Assembly: GCA_016215605.1 (NCBI GenBank) | Contig: JACRJB010000025.1 | Span: 1-64,000, forward strand | Origin: Rhodopseudomonas palustris | Lineage (GTDB): Bacteria; Pseudomonadota; Alphaproteobacteria; Rhizobiales; Xanthobacteraceae | Direction: 5' to 3' | DNA: 64,000 bases | Shown here: positions 35,230-44,822 of the stretch, piece by piece | How the letters are laid out: the number at the start of each line of letters is the position of its first letter | Position numbering within the stretch: the first letter of the stretch is position 1 | The notes under the pieces: generated by a model | Told to the model about the DNA's origin: nothing | The model's database searches: none | What the model saw: the letters and a program-made list of their open reading frames with translations, nothing else | Program-made: the position numbers and the translations under genes

Positions 35230-36366
35230 TTAACGATCGGCGAAGGCTTCGCGGTATCCCGCAATCACGCCCTCGACCATCGCCTTCTGGGAAAAATGCA
35301 GGAAGATCCGCTCGCGCAGGGCGCGGGCGCGCTGCTGCGCGGCGGGCAGATCGTCGAGCGCCGCCTTGATCGCGTCGGCCATCGCGGCGGGCCGGTTCGG
35401 CGCGAACAAAGCCGCGGTATGGTCCGGGCCGAAGATTTCCGGAATGCCGCCGACATTGGCGGCCACCATCGGGATACCGGCGGCGGCGGCCTCGATCACC
35501 ACATAGGGCATCGAATCGCCGCGCGACGGCACCACCAGCAGCCGGCCCTTGGCGAAGCCGTCGCGCGCCTTGACGTGGCCGACGAACCGCACGGTGTCGT
35601 TCAGTCCGAGCTGCTTGACCTGCGCCTTCAGCGCCTCGGATTCCTCGCCGTCGCCGCCGAGCGTCAGCGTCAGCGGGCGACCGTCGGCGCGCAGCCGCGC
35701 GACCGCATCGACCAGCAGATCGGCGCCCTTGATCCTGCGGAATTCGCCGACATAGGCGACGTCGGTGGCATCGGCGGCGAGCTTGATCGGATCGAATTCG
35801 CCGGCGGTGACGCCGTTGAACACGCAGTGCACCAGCCCGTCGGGCTTGCCGATCATCCGCTCGTAGGTGTTGCGGGCGAACTCGCTCTCGAACAGGAACA
35901 GCTCGGTGCGGTTCATCAGCAGCCGTTCCATCCGGCTGTAGAGCTGCCCTTTGGCGGTCGAGGTCGGATAATGCAGCGAGCCGCCGTGCGGGGTGTAGAC
36001 CCGGATCGCGTGGGCGGGCTTCGGCACGATGCGCATGAACACGCCGGCCTTGGCGCCGTGGCCGTGCAGCACGTCGGGTTTCAGCCGGCCGACCAGCCGC
36101 GCGAACCGAGCCCAGATCCACGGATCGGTCGGCGACGGCTCGCGATGGATCGGCATCCGGTAGACGCCGAGCGTCAGCCGCGGCGCGATCTCGGCGAGCG
36201 CGGCCTCGGCGCGCGCGCCGCCGGTCAGGCTGTCGGTGATCAGCGCGACATCGTGGCCGCGATCGGCCTGGCCGTTGGCGAGGTCGAGGATGTGGCGGAT
36301 GATGCCGCCCACCGGCGCCCGCACAGCATGAACGATCCGCAGCGGCTGGTCCGGACGCGGCGACAT
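35230..36366 (-). CDS. Glycosyltransferase family 4-like protein
   Basis: A 378-residue GT-B fold transferase. The N-terminal acceptor half starts LRIVHAVRAPVGGIIRHILDLANG. The C-terminal donor half shows VAYVGEFRRIKGADLLVDAVA, LTLGGDGEESEALK, VRFVGHV, and the sugar-nucleotide binding RGDSMPYVVIEAAAAGIPMVA with the Glu of the EX7E motif. It probably adds a sugar to the EPS repeat unit. It is transcribed with the downstream sugar transferase and divergent from the Wzz-like gene. The start is chosen at MSPRPDQPLR; the frame is open further up to 36438. Confidence 0.9.
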   Translation of the reverse strand: MSPRPDQPLRIVHAVRAPVGGIIRHILDLANGQADRGHDVALITDSLTGGARAEAALAEIAPRLTLGVYRMPIHREPSPTDPWIWARFARLVGRLKPDVLHGHGAKAGVFMRIVPKPAHAIRVYTPHGGSLHYPTSTAKGQLYSRMERLLMNRTELFLFESEFARNTYERMIGKPDGLVHCVFNGVTAGEFDPIKLAADATDVAYVGEFRRIKGADLLVDAVARLRADGRPLTLTLGGDGEESEALKAQVKQLGLNDTVRFVGHVKARDGFAKGRLLVVPSRGDSMPYVVIEAAAAGIPMVAANVGGIPEIFGPDHTAALFAPNRPAAMADAIKAALDDLPAAQQRARALRERIFLHFSQKAMVEGVIAGYREAFADR

Positions 36367-36665
36367 GTCAGACCCGGCGCCCGGCGCAGGCGGCGGGGCG
36401 CTGCCGGCGGGGCAACGGGCGATCGACCGCGGATGCAACCGCAGCGATCAGCAGGGAGACGATGGGAAGGCCACGATGCATTGCAGGGTCCGGACGAAAT
36501 TCTCGATTCAGATTAAGGGCTTTCGTGGTTAACAATCGATGAGGGCGCTGCGCGACACTACACGATTTGGGTAGTTCGGAACCCGGATTTTAACGTCGCA
36601 GCAACCTTAATCGTTTGTAATCGCCCCATCACGAGACCGGTCGTCGCGTCAAGTAGGAGTGTGCA
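36367..36665. other. Divergent promoter region of the EPS block
   Basis: 299 bases between the divergent glycosyltransferase and Wzz-like genes. From about 36510 it is AT-richer than the surroundings and holds GGTTAACAATCGAT and a direct repeat TAATCG-TTTG-TAATCG (36610-36625). These are candidate regulator sites. No named box is recognised. Confidence 0.4.
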
Positions 36666-38972
36666 ATGCGGTTCGCGTTCTGGCGTCGGACGAAGGGCGA
36701 TGCGGCAGGCCGGCAGGTCGCCACATCCGCCGAGTCAGCCCCCGCGGCGCCTTCGAAGGCGGAGCGGATCAAGGCCGCCGTCAAAGAGCCGTTGTTCAGC
36801 AAGGCGGTGACCGACGAGCCGATCATCCGGCGCGCGCGGCCGGCGGCGATCGCGCCGCCCACCAATGGCGACATCGATCTGCGGCTGATCGGGCAGGCGC
36901 TGGCACGCAAGAAACATCTGATCATCGCGCCGACTCTGCTGGCGCTGGTGCTGTCGCTCGCCGTCGTCAACCTGATCACGCCGCGCTACAAATCCGAAGC
37001 GCGCATCCTGATCGACGGCCGTGAAAACATCTTCCTGCGGCCGAACGGCGAACGCGACGAACAACGCAACGCGATCGATCCGGAAGCCGTCACCAGCCAG
37101 GTGCAATTGCTGCTGTCGCGCGAACTCGCGATCGAGGTCATCAAGAAGAACAAACTCGCCGAGCGCCCCGAATTCGATCCGGTGCTGCAGGGAATCAACC
37201 CGCTGAAATCGCTGCTGGCGCTGATCGGCATCGGCCGTGACCCGTTCTCGATGAGTCCCGAGGAGCGCGTACTCGACGCGTATTACGATCGGCTCACCGC
37301 CTATGCGGTCGACAAGTCGCGCGTCATGGTGGTCGAATTCCAGTCGAGCGATCCCGAGCTCGCGGCGCGGGTTGCGAATTCGATCGCCGACGGCTATCTG
37401 GTGCTGCAGCAGAACGCGCGGCAGGCGCAGGCGCGCTCCGCGGGACAGTGGCTGTCCGGCGAGATCGAATCGCTGCGCAAGAAGGTCGCCGACGCCGAAT
37501 CCAAGGCCGAGGACTTCCGCTCGAAGTCGAGCCTGTTCATCGGCACCAACAACACCACGCTGTCGAATCAGCAGCTCGGCGAACTCAACACCCAGCTCGG
37601 CAATGCGCGCGCGCTGAAGTCCGACGCCGAATCCAAGTCGCGGCTGATCAAGGAGATGCTGCAGGGTGGCCGTCCGATCGAGGCTTCCGAGGTGCTGAAC
37701 TCCGACGTGATGCGGCGGCTGTCCGAACAGCGCGTGACGCTGCGCACCCAGCTCGCCGAACAATCCTCGACCCTGCTCGACAACCATCCGCGGATCAAGG
37801 AGCTGCGGGCGCAGCTCGCCGATCTCGACCGGCAATTGCGCGACGAGGCGATGAAGCTGTCGCGCTCGTTCGAGAGCGACGCCCGGATCGCCAGCGGCCG
37901 GGTCGACAGCCTGACCGCCAGCCTCGAGCAGTTGAAGAAGCAGGCGACGTCGACCAACGGCCAGGACGTCCAGCTCCGCGCGCTGGAGCGTGAGGCCAAG
38001 GCGCAGCGCGATCTGCTCGAATCCTATCTGGCGAAATATCGCGAGGCGACGACGCGAGAAACCATCGACCAGGCGCCGGCCGACGGCCGCATCATCTCGC
38101 GTGCGATCGTGTCGAACACGCCGGCCTATCCGAAGAAGCTGCCGATCGTGCTGATCGCCACGCTGGCGACGCTGATCCTGAGCGCGGGCGGAATCGCCAC
38201 CGGCGAATTGCTGCGGATGACGCAGCCGCGCGGCGTCGAGACCGCCGTGCTGGCGACCGAACCGCCACCGGCGCCGATCGCTGCGGCGGCCCCGGTGTTT
38301 GCGACGACGACGCCGGCCGCGCCGCCGCCGATGCCGCCGGTCCGCGAGAGCCTGGTCGAAACCAGCTCTGCAACAGACGATCTCGAAACTTTGGCGCAGC
38401 GGCTGCACGGTGCCGGCGACGCGGCGCGCAAGCTCGCCGTGCTCGGCACCGGTGACACCGACGCTGTCACTGCGACGGCGCTGACGCTGGCGCGCCGGCT
38501 GGCGCGCGACGCCAAGGTGGTGCTGATCGACCTGTCGGAATCCTCCGCGATGCTGAAGGCGGCGTCGGCCGATCCGGCCGCGCCGGGGCTGGCGGAATTG
38601 ATGCTGGGGGAGGCCACGTTCGGGCAGGTGATCACGCGCGATCGCAGCACGTCGCTGCATCTGGTCAGCGCCGGCCGTCCCGGCTTCGACCGCAATTTGC
38701 TGCAGTCGCCGCGGCTGATCCTGGCGCTGAATGCGCTGCTGCGGGTCTACGACCACGTGCTGCTCGATGCCGGCACCGCGGCCGATCTGCCGGCCGAACT
38801 GCTGACCGCCCAGGCGCAGGCCGTGGTGGTGCCGGCGCCCGGCATGCCGGCGGACGACCGCGCCAAGATGGCCGAGCAGCTCAAGGCGGTCGGCTTCACC
38901 GAGGCGACGATGGTGCGGGCGGCGGCGCGCCCCGCGGACGTCGAGCCGGGCGAGCGCACCGTCGCTGCCTGA
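36666..38972 (+). CDS. Exopolysaccharide chain-length/export protein (Wzz/GumC) with degenerate tyrosine-kinase domain
   Basis: A 768-residue polysaccharide co-polymerase. After a disordered N-terminus come a membrane helix (about 85-105), the Wzz domain (YKSEARILIDGRENIFLRP), long coiled coils (about 245-430, ending at AQRDLLESYLAKYREATTRE), and a second membrane helix (LPIVLIATLATLILSAGG). The C-terminal part (about 580-755) resembles a BY-kinase, but the P-loop position reads LGTGDTDAVTATAL with no GK[ST], and no Tyr-rich tail is present. It therefore probably lacks kinase activity. AGGAG lies seven bases before the ATG. Confidence 0.9.
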   Translation: MRFAFWRRTKGDAAGRQVATSAESAPAAPSKAERIKAAVKEPLFSKAVTDEPIIRRARPAAIAPPTNGDIDLRLIGQALARKKHLIIAPTLLALVLSLAVVNLITPRYKSEARILIDGRENIFLRPNGERDEQRNAIDPEAVTSQVQLLLSRELAIEVIKKNKLAERPEFDPVLQGINPLKSLLALIGIGRDPFSMSPEERVLDAYYDRLTAYAVDKSRVMVVEFQSSDPELAARVANSIADGYLVLQQNARQAQARSAGQWLSGEIESLRKKVADAESKAEDFRSKSSLFIGTNNTTLSNQQLGELNTQLGNARALKSDAESKSRLIKEMLQGGRPIEASEVLNSDVMRRLSEQRVTLRTQLAEQSSTLLDNHPRIKELRAQLADLDRQLRDEAMKLSRSFESDARIASGRVDSLTASLEQLKKQATSTNGQDVQLRALEREAKAQRDLLESYLAKYREATTRETIDQAPADGRIISRAIVSNTPAYPKKLPIVLIATLATLILSAGGIATGELLRMTQPRGVETAVLATEPPPAPIAAAAPVFATTTPAAPPPMPPVRESLVETSSATDDLETLAQRLHGAGDAARKLAVLGTGDTDAVTATALTLARRLARDAKVVLIDLSESSAMLKAASADPAAPGLAELMLGEATFGQVITRDRSTSLHLVSAGRPGFDRNLLQSPRLILALNALLRVYDHVLLDAGTAADLPAELLTAQAQAVVVPAPGMPADDRAKMAEQLKAVGFTEATMVRAAARPADVEPGERTVAA

Positions 38973-38998
38973 GCGGCTCGTCATCCGCTGACAATCAA

Positions 38999-39030
38999 AT
39001 GCCCGGGCTGGACCCGGGCATTTTCGTTTC
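38999..39030 (+). terminator. Rho-independent terminator of the Wzz-like gene
   Basis: ATGCCCGGG / CCCGGGCAT with loop CTGGA is followed by TTTTCGTTT, about 27 bases after the stop. The stem resembles half of the class A palindromic repeat and may derive from one. Confidence 0.85.
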
Positions 39031-39069
39031 GACGATAAGTGATGGGGGGCGAGAGCGCCCGGGCCGGTC

Positions 39070-40272
39070 TCAGCGCGGCAGCGCGCCGCGCAGCCGCTGG
39101 GCGAACTGCATCAGCGCCGGGGTCTGCTTGACCAGGCGCTTGGCGCGCCCCAGCGAGGCCATCGCCGTGGCGGCGATCCGGCCGCGCGGCGACAGCGCGA
39201 CAAAACTGTCGAAGATCGGCTCGAGATCCTTGCAGAACATCTTCTTGTACTCGTCGGAGCCGATGCCGAGATCGAGCCGGCGATAGCCGCGTTCGGCGTA
39301 GTAATCGATGATCGAGCGCATCAGGATCAGGCCGGGGCTGGAGCGCGACGCCTCCGACAGCGTGTAGGTGTTGAACATCATCGAGTAGCGGTGGCCGTCG
39401 GCGACGCCGGCGAACATCGCGATCATCTCGTCGTCGGATTGCAGCGCGTGGATGTCGATCGCCCGTCCGCCGCCGGCGAGTTCGGTCAGGCAGGCCTCGC
39501 GAACGAAACTCTCGACGCCGGGATCGGCGAACACGTTCGGCAGCTTCTGCGCCGCCATCCGCACCGGCTTGATCCGGAAGAACGCGTCGAGCACGCGCGC
39601 GATGTCGGCGTCGCTCTCGACCCGGCCGTAGCGATAGCCGGGCAACGCCTGCAGCTTCTTTTCCTTGGCGCGCAGGCGGCGGCGAAACGAGGTGCTGACA
39701 CGATCGGTCGGCGGCGCGGCCGGGTCGACCACCAGCACCGGACAGTCGTTGACCGACGGCTGGTGCGGAAGCTGCGCCATCGGATTGGCGAGGTCGCGCC
39801 AGCGCAGCGGCTGCTGACACAGCGCCAGCACGTCGGCGCCGTCGGGCCGCGCGCGCAGCCCGGCGATCAGCGCGGCGAGGTCGCTCGCATCGGCGGTCTG
39901 CGCGACGTCGCGCCGCCACAGCGGCATGTTGAACGTCGGATGCTTGTCGCCGAGGAACGACGCGACGCGGACGCCGAAGCGCTGCCGCAGGCCGAGCGGC
40001 AGCAGCAGCAACGGCCGCTGCTCGGCGTCGCTGGCGACCACGATGAACGGTTCGAGGCCTTCGGCGGCGCCGACATGGCGCTGCCACGCATTGAGGAAAT
40101 CGAAGCGCTGATACGGCGTCGAAAACTGCTCGGGCTGCTCCAGCGTCCGCCAGACCGTTTCCGCCGCTGCCATGTCGTGGAAGATCTCGACCCGGGCAAT
40201 CCGGCCCGGCTGCACCGACGACGCCGCGCGATCCGCGGATCGGCCTTCGCTGCGCACGGCCATCGTCGTCAT
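39070..40272 (-). CDS. CelD/BioF2-like GNAT acyltransferase
   Basis: A 400-residue protein of the cellulose-biosynthesis CelD/FemAB-like GNAT group. It starts ARVEIFHDMAAAETVWRTLEQ, then PYQRFDFLNAWQRHVG. The acyl-CoA-binding part follows RRRLRAKEKKLQALPGYRYG, with AIDIHALQSDDEMIAMFAGV, YSMMFNTY and DLGIGSDEYKKMFC. The group acylates polysaccharides or lipid-linked sugars, fitting its place in the EPS block. The start MTTMAVRSEG at 40272 has AAGGGA upstream. Confidence 0.85.
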   Translation of the reverse strand: MTTMAVRSEGRSADRAASSVQPGRIARVEIFHDMAAAETVWRTLEQPEQFSTPYQRFDFLNAWQRHVGAAEGLEPFIVVASDAEQRPLLLLPLGLRQRFGVRVASFLGDKHPTFNMPLWRRDVAQTADASDLAALIAGLRARPDGADVLALCQQPLRWRDLANPMAQLPHQPSVNDCPVLVVDPAAPPTDRVSTSFRRRLRAKEKKLQALPGYRYGRVESDADIARVLDAFFRIKPVRMAAQKLPNVFADPGVESFVREACLTELAGGGRAIDIHALQSDDEMIAMFAGVADGHRYSMMFNTYTLSEASRSSPGLILMRSIIDYYAERGYRRLDLGIGSDEYKKMFCKDLEPIFDSFVALSPRGRIAATAMASLGRAKRLVKQTPALMQFAQRLRGALPR

Positions 40273-40357
40273 CTGCAATCCCTTTAGACAATTCTTTACG
40301 CTTTTCGGCGTGTCGGGACCTTTACAAAGAAATCTCAACAAACAGTAATGGCTGCTC

Positions 40358-41440
40358 GTGAAACGGGGCAGAGGGCGCCGTGGCGTCGGGGAGCGAGCCT
40401 TGTCAGCGAGGGGGTGGTCGGCGGCTGCGGGGCTCGAATTCGCCTATTTCTCCGGCCTGGCGCGGCTCGCACAGCTCGGCGGCCGCGGTTGCGGCGTCAT
40501 CCTGCGGTTCGAGCGCGTGCGCCCGACGCGCAAGGACGGGTTCCAGCCGCTGCGAAGCCGCGAGATCACGCCGCAATTTCTCGATCGCCTGCTGCGCGCG
40601 TTGCGGCGCTGGAACTGCGACGTGGTGTCCATCGACGAGGTGCTCGACCGCATCGCCCGGCCGGAGGGACCGGGGCGGTTCGTCTGCCTCAGCTTCGACG
40701 GCGGTTCGCGCGACCTGATCACTTACGGACATCCGGTGCTGGCGCGGCACAAGGCGCCGTTCGCGGTGTATCTGCCGACCGCGTTTCCGGACGGGCTCGG
40801 CGAAGCCTGGTGGCTGGCGCTCGAACAAGTGATCGCCCATCACGACCGCATCGCGCTGGTGATCGATCACAACGAGCGCCACTTCGACACCGCCAGCATC
40901 GACGACAAGTACCGGGTGTTCTACTTCCTCGGCAGTTGGATGCGCGCGCTGCAGCCGCAGGATCTCACCGCGGCGATCCACGATCTGTGCAAGCGCTACG
41001 GCGTCGACGTGGTGCGGCTCACGCGCGAGGCGGTGATGAGCTGGGAGGAGGTCGGGCAGCTGGCGTCGGATCCGCAGGTCACGATCGGCAGCGCCACGGT
41101 GAACTACCCGCTGCTCGGCAATGTCGACGACGCCGCCGCGCAGCGCGAAATCGCGATGGGCCGCGCCGTGCTGCGCTCCGCGCTCGGCGGCGACGCGCCG
41201 CACTTCGCCTATCCGTACGGCGAGCGCGGCAGCTTCACCCGGCGCGATGTGCAGATCGTAGAGACCGCGGGCTTCGCCAGCGCCGTCACCGCGATTCCCG
41301 GCGTGATCAAGCGCAACTCGCCGCCGCGGATGCTGCCGCGGATCGCATGGGACGGCCGCCGGCTGTCGTTGCGCGGGCTGCGGGTGGTTCTGTCGGGCGT
41401 GATGCCGGGCGCCGCCGCGCAGCTCGGCCGGCGTTACTGA
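40358..41440 (+). CDS. NodB-fold protein lacking deacetylase metal ligands
   Basis: A 360-residue protein of the polysaccharide deacetylase (CE4) fold. Motif 1, normally TFDDG, reads LSFDGG (Asp114 kept, metal Asp replaced by Gly115). Motif 2, normally H[ST]xxH, reads SATVNY (Ala246 and Tyr250 in place of both metal His). Motif 3 (FAYPYGERG, about 283-291) is kept. With all three metal ligands gone, zinc-dependent deacetylation is unlikely; a binding or scaffolding role in EPS assembly is possible. The GTG at 40358 opens the frame; a TTG at 40403 with GGGGAG upstream is an alternative start. Confidence 0.85.
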   Translation: MKRGRGRRGVGERALSARGWSAAAGLEFAYFSGLARLAQLGGRGCGVILRFERVRPTRKDGFQPLRSREITPQFLDRLLRALRRWNCDVVSIDEVLDRIARPEGPGRFVCLSFDGGSRDLITYGHPVLARHKAPFAVYLPTAFPDGLGEAWWLALEQVIAHHDRIALVIDHNERHFDTASIDDKYRVFYFLGSWMRALQPQDLTAAIHDLCKRYGVDVVRLTREAVMSWEEVGQLASDPQVTIGSATVNYPLLGNVDDAAAQREIAMGRAVLRSALGGDAPHFAYPYGERGSFTRRDVQIVETAGFASAVTAIPGVIKRNSPPRMLPRIAWDGRRLSLRGLRVVLSGVMPGAAAQLGRRY

Positions 41441-41643
41441 GGATCGGGCCGCGACATCCAGGTCACGATCGGCATCGCCGGCAGCACCCAGCCGAGCCCG
41501 GCGACGACGTAATACACCACCTGCAGCCACTTCGACTCGGCGATCAAAGGCGCCTGCGCGATCGCCATCGCGAGCAGCGACCACACGATCGCGAGCACCA
41601 ACAGCGCGACGGTTCCAATCAGTTTTCGGGTTCGGATGTTCAT
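41434..41643 (-). CDS. DUF2842 small membrane protein
   Basis: A 69-residue protein with two membrane helices (about 8-30 and 40-62), beginning MNIRTRKLIGTVALLVL and holding the conserved GWVLPAMPIVTWM stretch of the DUF2842 family. Activity unknown. It is divergent from ctaA; the pairing is common in alphaproteobacteria. Its end overlaps the NodB-fold gene end by seven bases. Confidence 0.85.
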   Translation of the reverse strand: MNIRTRKLIGTVALLVLAIVWSLLAMAIAQAPLIAESKWLQVVYYVVAGLGWVLPAMPIVTWMSRPDPQ

Positions 41644-41739
41644 CTCGAAATCACACGCACTTGATGCGTTCTCGCGACGCCTTGCGCGTGGGAACGGCGC
41701 GACTATAAGGGGCCGGAAAATCCGTTCAAGGTATGCTTT

Positions 41740-42828
41740 ATGACCGCTGCCGCGGAGCCACGTCCGTCTCGCGTTGCCGCCGTCCGGATCTGGCTGACGC
41801 TGGTCGCCGCGCTGATCGCCGTGATGGTGCTGGTCGGCGGCGCGACGCGGCTGACCGAGTCCGGACTGTCGATCGTCGAATGGAAGCCGGTCACCGGCAC
41901 GCTGCCGCCGCTCACCGACACGCAATGGCACGCGGCCTTCGACGCCTACAAGACCATCCCGCAATATCGCGAACTCAACGCCGGCATGACGCTGCACGAG
42001 TTCAAGACGATCTTCTGGTGGGAGTGGAGTCACCGCCTGCTCGGGCGGGTGATCGGCATCGCCTATCTGCTGCCGTTCCTGTGGTTCCTGTGGCGCGGCG
42101 CGATCGGGCCGCAGTGGAAGCGGGCGCTGTGGGGGATCTTCGCGCTCGGCGCGCTGCAGGGCGCGGTCGGCTGGTGGATGGTGGCGTCGGGGCTGTCGCA
42201 GCGCACCGAAGTGTCGCAGGTCCGGCTCGCGGTGCATCTGACGCTGGCGCTGATCATCTACGCGTCGATCGTCTGGACGCTGCGGCGGCTCAGCGACAAA
42301 CCGCCGCTGGTCGCGGCCGCACGGCTGAAATTCACCGCGGTCGCGCTGCTGGCGATGACGCTGCTGCAGCTGTTTCTCGGCGCGCTGGTCGCGGGGCTGC
42401 GGGCCGGGCGGGTGTTCAACACCTGGCCGACGATCGACGGCGCGCTGATCCCGTCCGCGGACCGGCTGTGGTTCGAGACGCCGTGGTGGAAGAACCTGTT
42501 CGACAATCATCTGACGGTGCAGTTCGATCATCGCATGATGGCCTATGCGCTGTGGGCGCTGGCGGCATGGCATGCGATCGACGCATTGCGGGCGCGGGCC
42601 GGAGGCGTCGCCGCAGGAGCGCTGTGGCTGTTCGCCGCGCTGACGCTGCAGGCCGTGCTCGGCATTCTGACCGTGCTGCACGCGGCGCCGATCGGCCTGG
42701 CGCTGGCGCATCAGGCGCTCGGCATCGTCGTGCTGACGCTGGTGGTGCTGCAGGTCGAACGGCTGACGGTGCCGCGACAGTGGACCGCGATTGCGGGACT
42801 AACCGCTCCGGTCGCTCAGCGGGGCTGA
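41740..42828 (+). CDS. ctaA: Heme A synthase (CtaA/COX15)
   Basis: A 362-residue membrane enzyme that oxidises heme O to heme A for cytochrome aa3 oxidase. Eight helices. The typical sequence is visible: [33 protein letters not shown] (heme-binding His), VHLTLAL (His), [11 protein letters not shown] (His) and HQALGI (His), all four heme-binding His intact. It overlaps the convergent TMEM175-like gene by 13 bases. Confidence 0.95.
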   Translation: MTAAAEPRPSRVAAVRIWLTLVAALIAVMVLVGGATRLTESGLSIVEWKPVTGTLPPLTDTQWHAAFDAYKTIPQYRELNAGMTLHEFKTIFWWEWSHRLLGRVIGIAYLLPFLWFLWRGAIGPQWKRALWGIFALGALQGAVGWWMVASGLSQRTEVSQVRLAVHLTLALIIYASIVWTLRRLSDKPPLVAAARLKFTAVALLAMTLLQLFLGALVAGLRAGRVFNTWPTIDGALIPSADRLWFETPWWKNLFDNHLTVQFDHRMMAYALWALAAWHAIDALRARAGGVAAGALWLFAALTLQAVLGILTVLHAAPIGLALAHQALGIVVLTLVVLQVERLTVPRQWTAIAGLTAPVAQRG

Positions 42829-43421
42829 TTTTCCCCGATATCGAACCCTCGTCGCCGCTCGATATAGGCGCTGATCAACGGGGACAGGAACGCCAGCGGC
42901 CAGATGAATTTCGGCCAGTGCGGGTCGATCAGACATCCCACCAGGGCGGCCGCCATCACCACGAGTGCGGCGGCCGGCGTCATCAACGTCAGCCAGTCGC
43001 GCTGCCGTGCCACCGCGATCGCCCACAGCGTCGTGTTGAACAGCGAAATCATGAACAGGTTGAAGCTGTACAGCGTGGTGATGTTCGGCGAGTCGTAGTT
43101 GTTGCCGTACAGCCCGCAGGTCACCGGCAGCACGATGATCGACAGCAGAAAGAACAAATTCCCCAGCACTTCGACGCGGCCGGCATGGGTCGCATAGCTC
43201 AGCCTGCGCTGGTGGCTGTACCAGAACATTCCGGCGACGATGAAGCTGAGCAGCAGCGTCGACAGAAAGGCGCCGTAGAGGTGCCAGATCTCGCGCCACT
43301 GCGGATCGGCGCTGGTGAATTTGTCGCGCGGGGCCTGATAGGCGAGGAGGGTCATCGCGACACCGAACACGGTGTTGCTCAGCGCCTCCATCCGCCGCAT
43401 TTCGAGATGGCCGCCGCTCAT
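42816..43421 (-). CDS. TMEM175/DUF1211-like membrane protein
   Basis: A 201-residue protein with about six membrane helices. Helix one reads [21 protein letters not shown], which fits the TMEM175 potassium-channel family signature RxxxFSDxxFAxxxTLL but with LSN replacing FSD. The remaining pattern ([38 protein letters not shown]) also fits the family. Whether this variant passes K+ is unclear. The start at 43421 lies 26 bases from the stop of metY. Confidence 0.75.
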   Translation of the reverse strand: MSGGHLEMRRMEALSNTVFGVAMTLLAYQAPRDKFTSADPQWREIWHLYGAFLSTLLLSFIVAGMFWYSHQRRLSYATHAGRVEVLGNLFFLLSIIVLPVTCGLYGNNYDSPNITTLYSFNLFMISLFNTTLWAIAVARQRDWLTLMTPAAALVVMAAALVGCLIDPHWPKFIWPLAFLSPLISAYIERRRGFDIGENQPR

Positions 43422-43447
43422 GGTCGTCTCCGATCGGCGTCGCGGCC

Positions 43448-44728
43448 TCAGCCGCCGAGCGCCTCGTCGAGATCCGCGATCAGGTCTTCCTTGTCCTCGA
43501 TGCCGATCGAGACCCGCACCATGTCCGGCGCGGCGCCGGCCGCGGTCTTCTGCGCGTCGTCGAGCTGGCTGTGGGTGGTCGAGGCCGGATGGATCACCAG
43601 CGAGCGGGTGTCGCCGACATTGGCGAGATGCGAGAACAACTTCAGATTGGAGACCAGGTCGACGCCGGCCTGATAGCCGCCCTTGAGGCTGAAGGTGAAC
43701 ACCGCGCCGGCGCCCTTCGGCGCGTATTTGCGGGCCAGCGCGTTGTACTTGCTCGAGGCCAGGCCGGAATAGTTCACCGCCGACACCGCCTTGTGGGTCG
43801 ACAGGAATTCGGCGATCGCCTTGGCGTTCTCGCAATGCTTCTGCATCCGCAGCGGCAGCGTCTCGATGCCGGTCATCAGCAGGAAGGCGTTGAACGGCGA
43901 CAGCGCCGGGCCGAGATCGCGCAGGCCGAGCACGCGGCAGGCGATCGCGAAGGAGAAATTACCGAACGTCTCCTGCAGCTTCAGCCCGTGATATTCCGGG
44001 CGCGGTTCGCTCAGCATCGGATATTTGCCGTCCTTCGACCAGTCGAAGGTGCCGGCGTCGACGATGATGCCGCCGAGCGAATTGCCGTGGCCGCCGAGAA
44101 ACTTGGTCAGCGAATGCACGACGATGTCGGCGCCGTGGTCGATCGGGCGGATCAGATACGGCGTCGCCAGCGTGTTGTCGACGATCAGCGGCACGCCGGC
44201 ATTGCGCGCGACTTCGGCGATCGCCTCGATGTCGGTGATGCTGCCGGCCGGATTGGCGATCGACTCGATGAAGATCGCCTTGGTCTTCGGCGTCACCGCG
44301 CGCTGGAAGCTGCCGATGTCGTCCGGATCGGCCCACACCACGTTCCAGCCGAAGCTCTTGAAGGCGTGGGTGAACTGGTTGATCGAGCCGCCGTAGAGCT
44401 TGCGTGCGGCGATGAATTCGTCGCCGGGCATCAGCAATTGCTGCATCACCACCAGCTGCGCGGCGTGGCCGGACGCGGTCGCGAGCGCCGCGGTGCCGCC
44501 TTCGAGCGCGGCGACGCGCTCTTCCAGCACCGACGTCGTCGGATTGGTGATGCGGGTGTAGATGTTGCCGAACGCCTGCAACCCGAACAGCGAGGCGGCG
44601 TGGTCGGCGTCGTTGAACACGAACGAGGTGGTCTGGTAGATCGGCGTCGCGCGCGCGCCGGTGGTGGGATCGGGCTGCGCGCCGGCGTGAACGGCGAGCG
44701 TGGCAAAGCCTGGGGTGCGGTCGGTCAT
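43448..44728 (-). CDS. metY: O-acetylhomoserine sulfhydrylase
   Basis: A 426-residue PLP enzyme of the Cys/Met metabolism family that makes homocysteine from O-acetylhomoserine and sulfide. It opens FATLAVHAGAQPDPTTGARATPIYQTTSF. The PLP lysine is in VVHSLTKFLGGHGNSLGG, the Asp in VIVDNTLATPYL-like LIVDNTLATPYL. The family C-terminus RVSIGIEDKEDLIADLDEALGG is intact. A GAGGGA ribosome site precedes the ATG. No SAM riboswitch is recognised in the 94-base gap upstream. Confidence 0.95.
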   Translation of the reverse strand: MTDRTPGFATLAVHAGAQPDPTTGARATPIYQTTSFVFNDADHAASLFGLQAFGNIYTRITNPTTSVLEERVAALEGGTAALATASGHAAQLVVMQQLLMPGDEFIAARKLYGGSINQFTHAFKSFGWNVVWADPDDIGSFQRAVTPKTKAIFIESIANPAGSITDIEAIAEVARNAGVPLIVDNTLATPYLIRPIDHGADIVVHSLTKFLGGHGNSLGGIIVDAGTFDWSKDGKYPMLSEPRPEYHGLKLQETFGNFSFAIACRVLGLRDLGPALSPFNAFLLMTGIETLPLRMQKHCENAKAIAEFLSTHKAVSAVNYSGLASSKYNALARKYAPKGAGAVFTFSLKGGYQAGVDLVSNLKLFSHLANVGDTRSLVIHPASTTHSQLDDAQKTAAGAAPDMVRVSIGIEDKEDLIADLDEALGG

Positions 44729-44822
44729 GGTCGATCCCTCCGTCGGTGTGGCTGATGGTTTGCCGCTATCTGAGCGTAACCCCGGGGAAGGTCAAGCAAG
44801 CTCGCGCACGCTGCGCGCGGCG

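Noticed and set aside
44729-44822. SAM-responsive riboswitch ahead of metY
   Set aside because: The 94-base gap was read on the minus strand; none of the SAM-II, SAM-V or SAH core sequences is visible.
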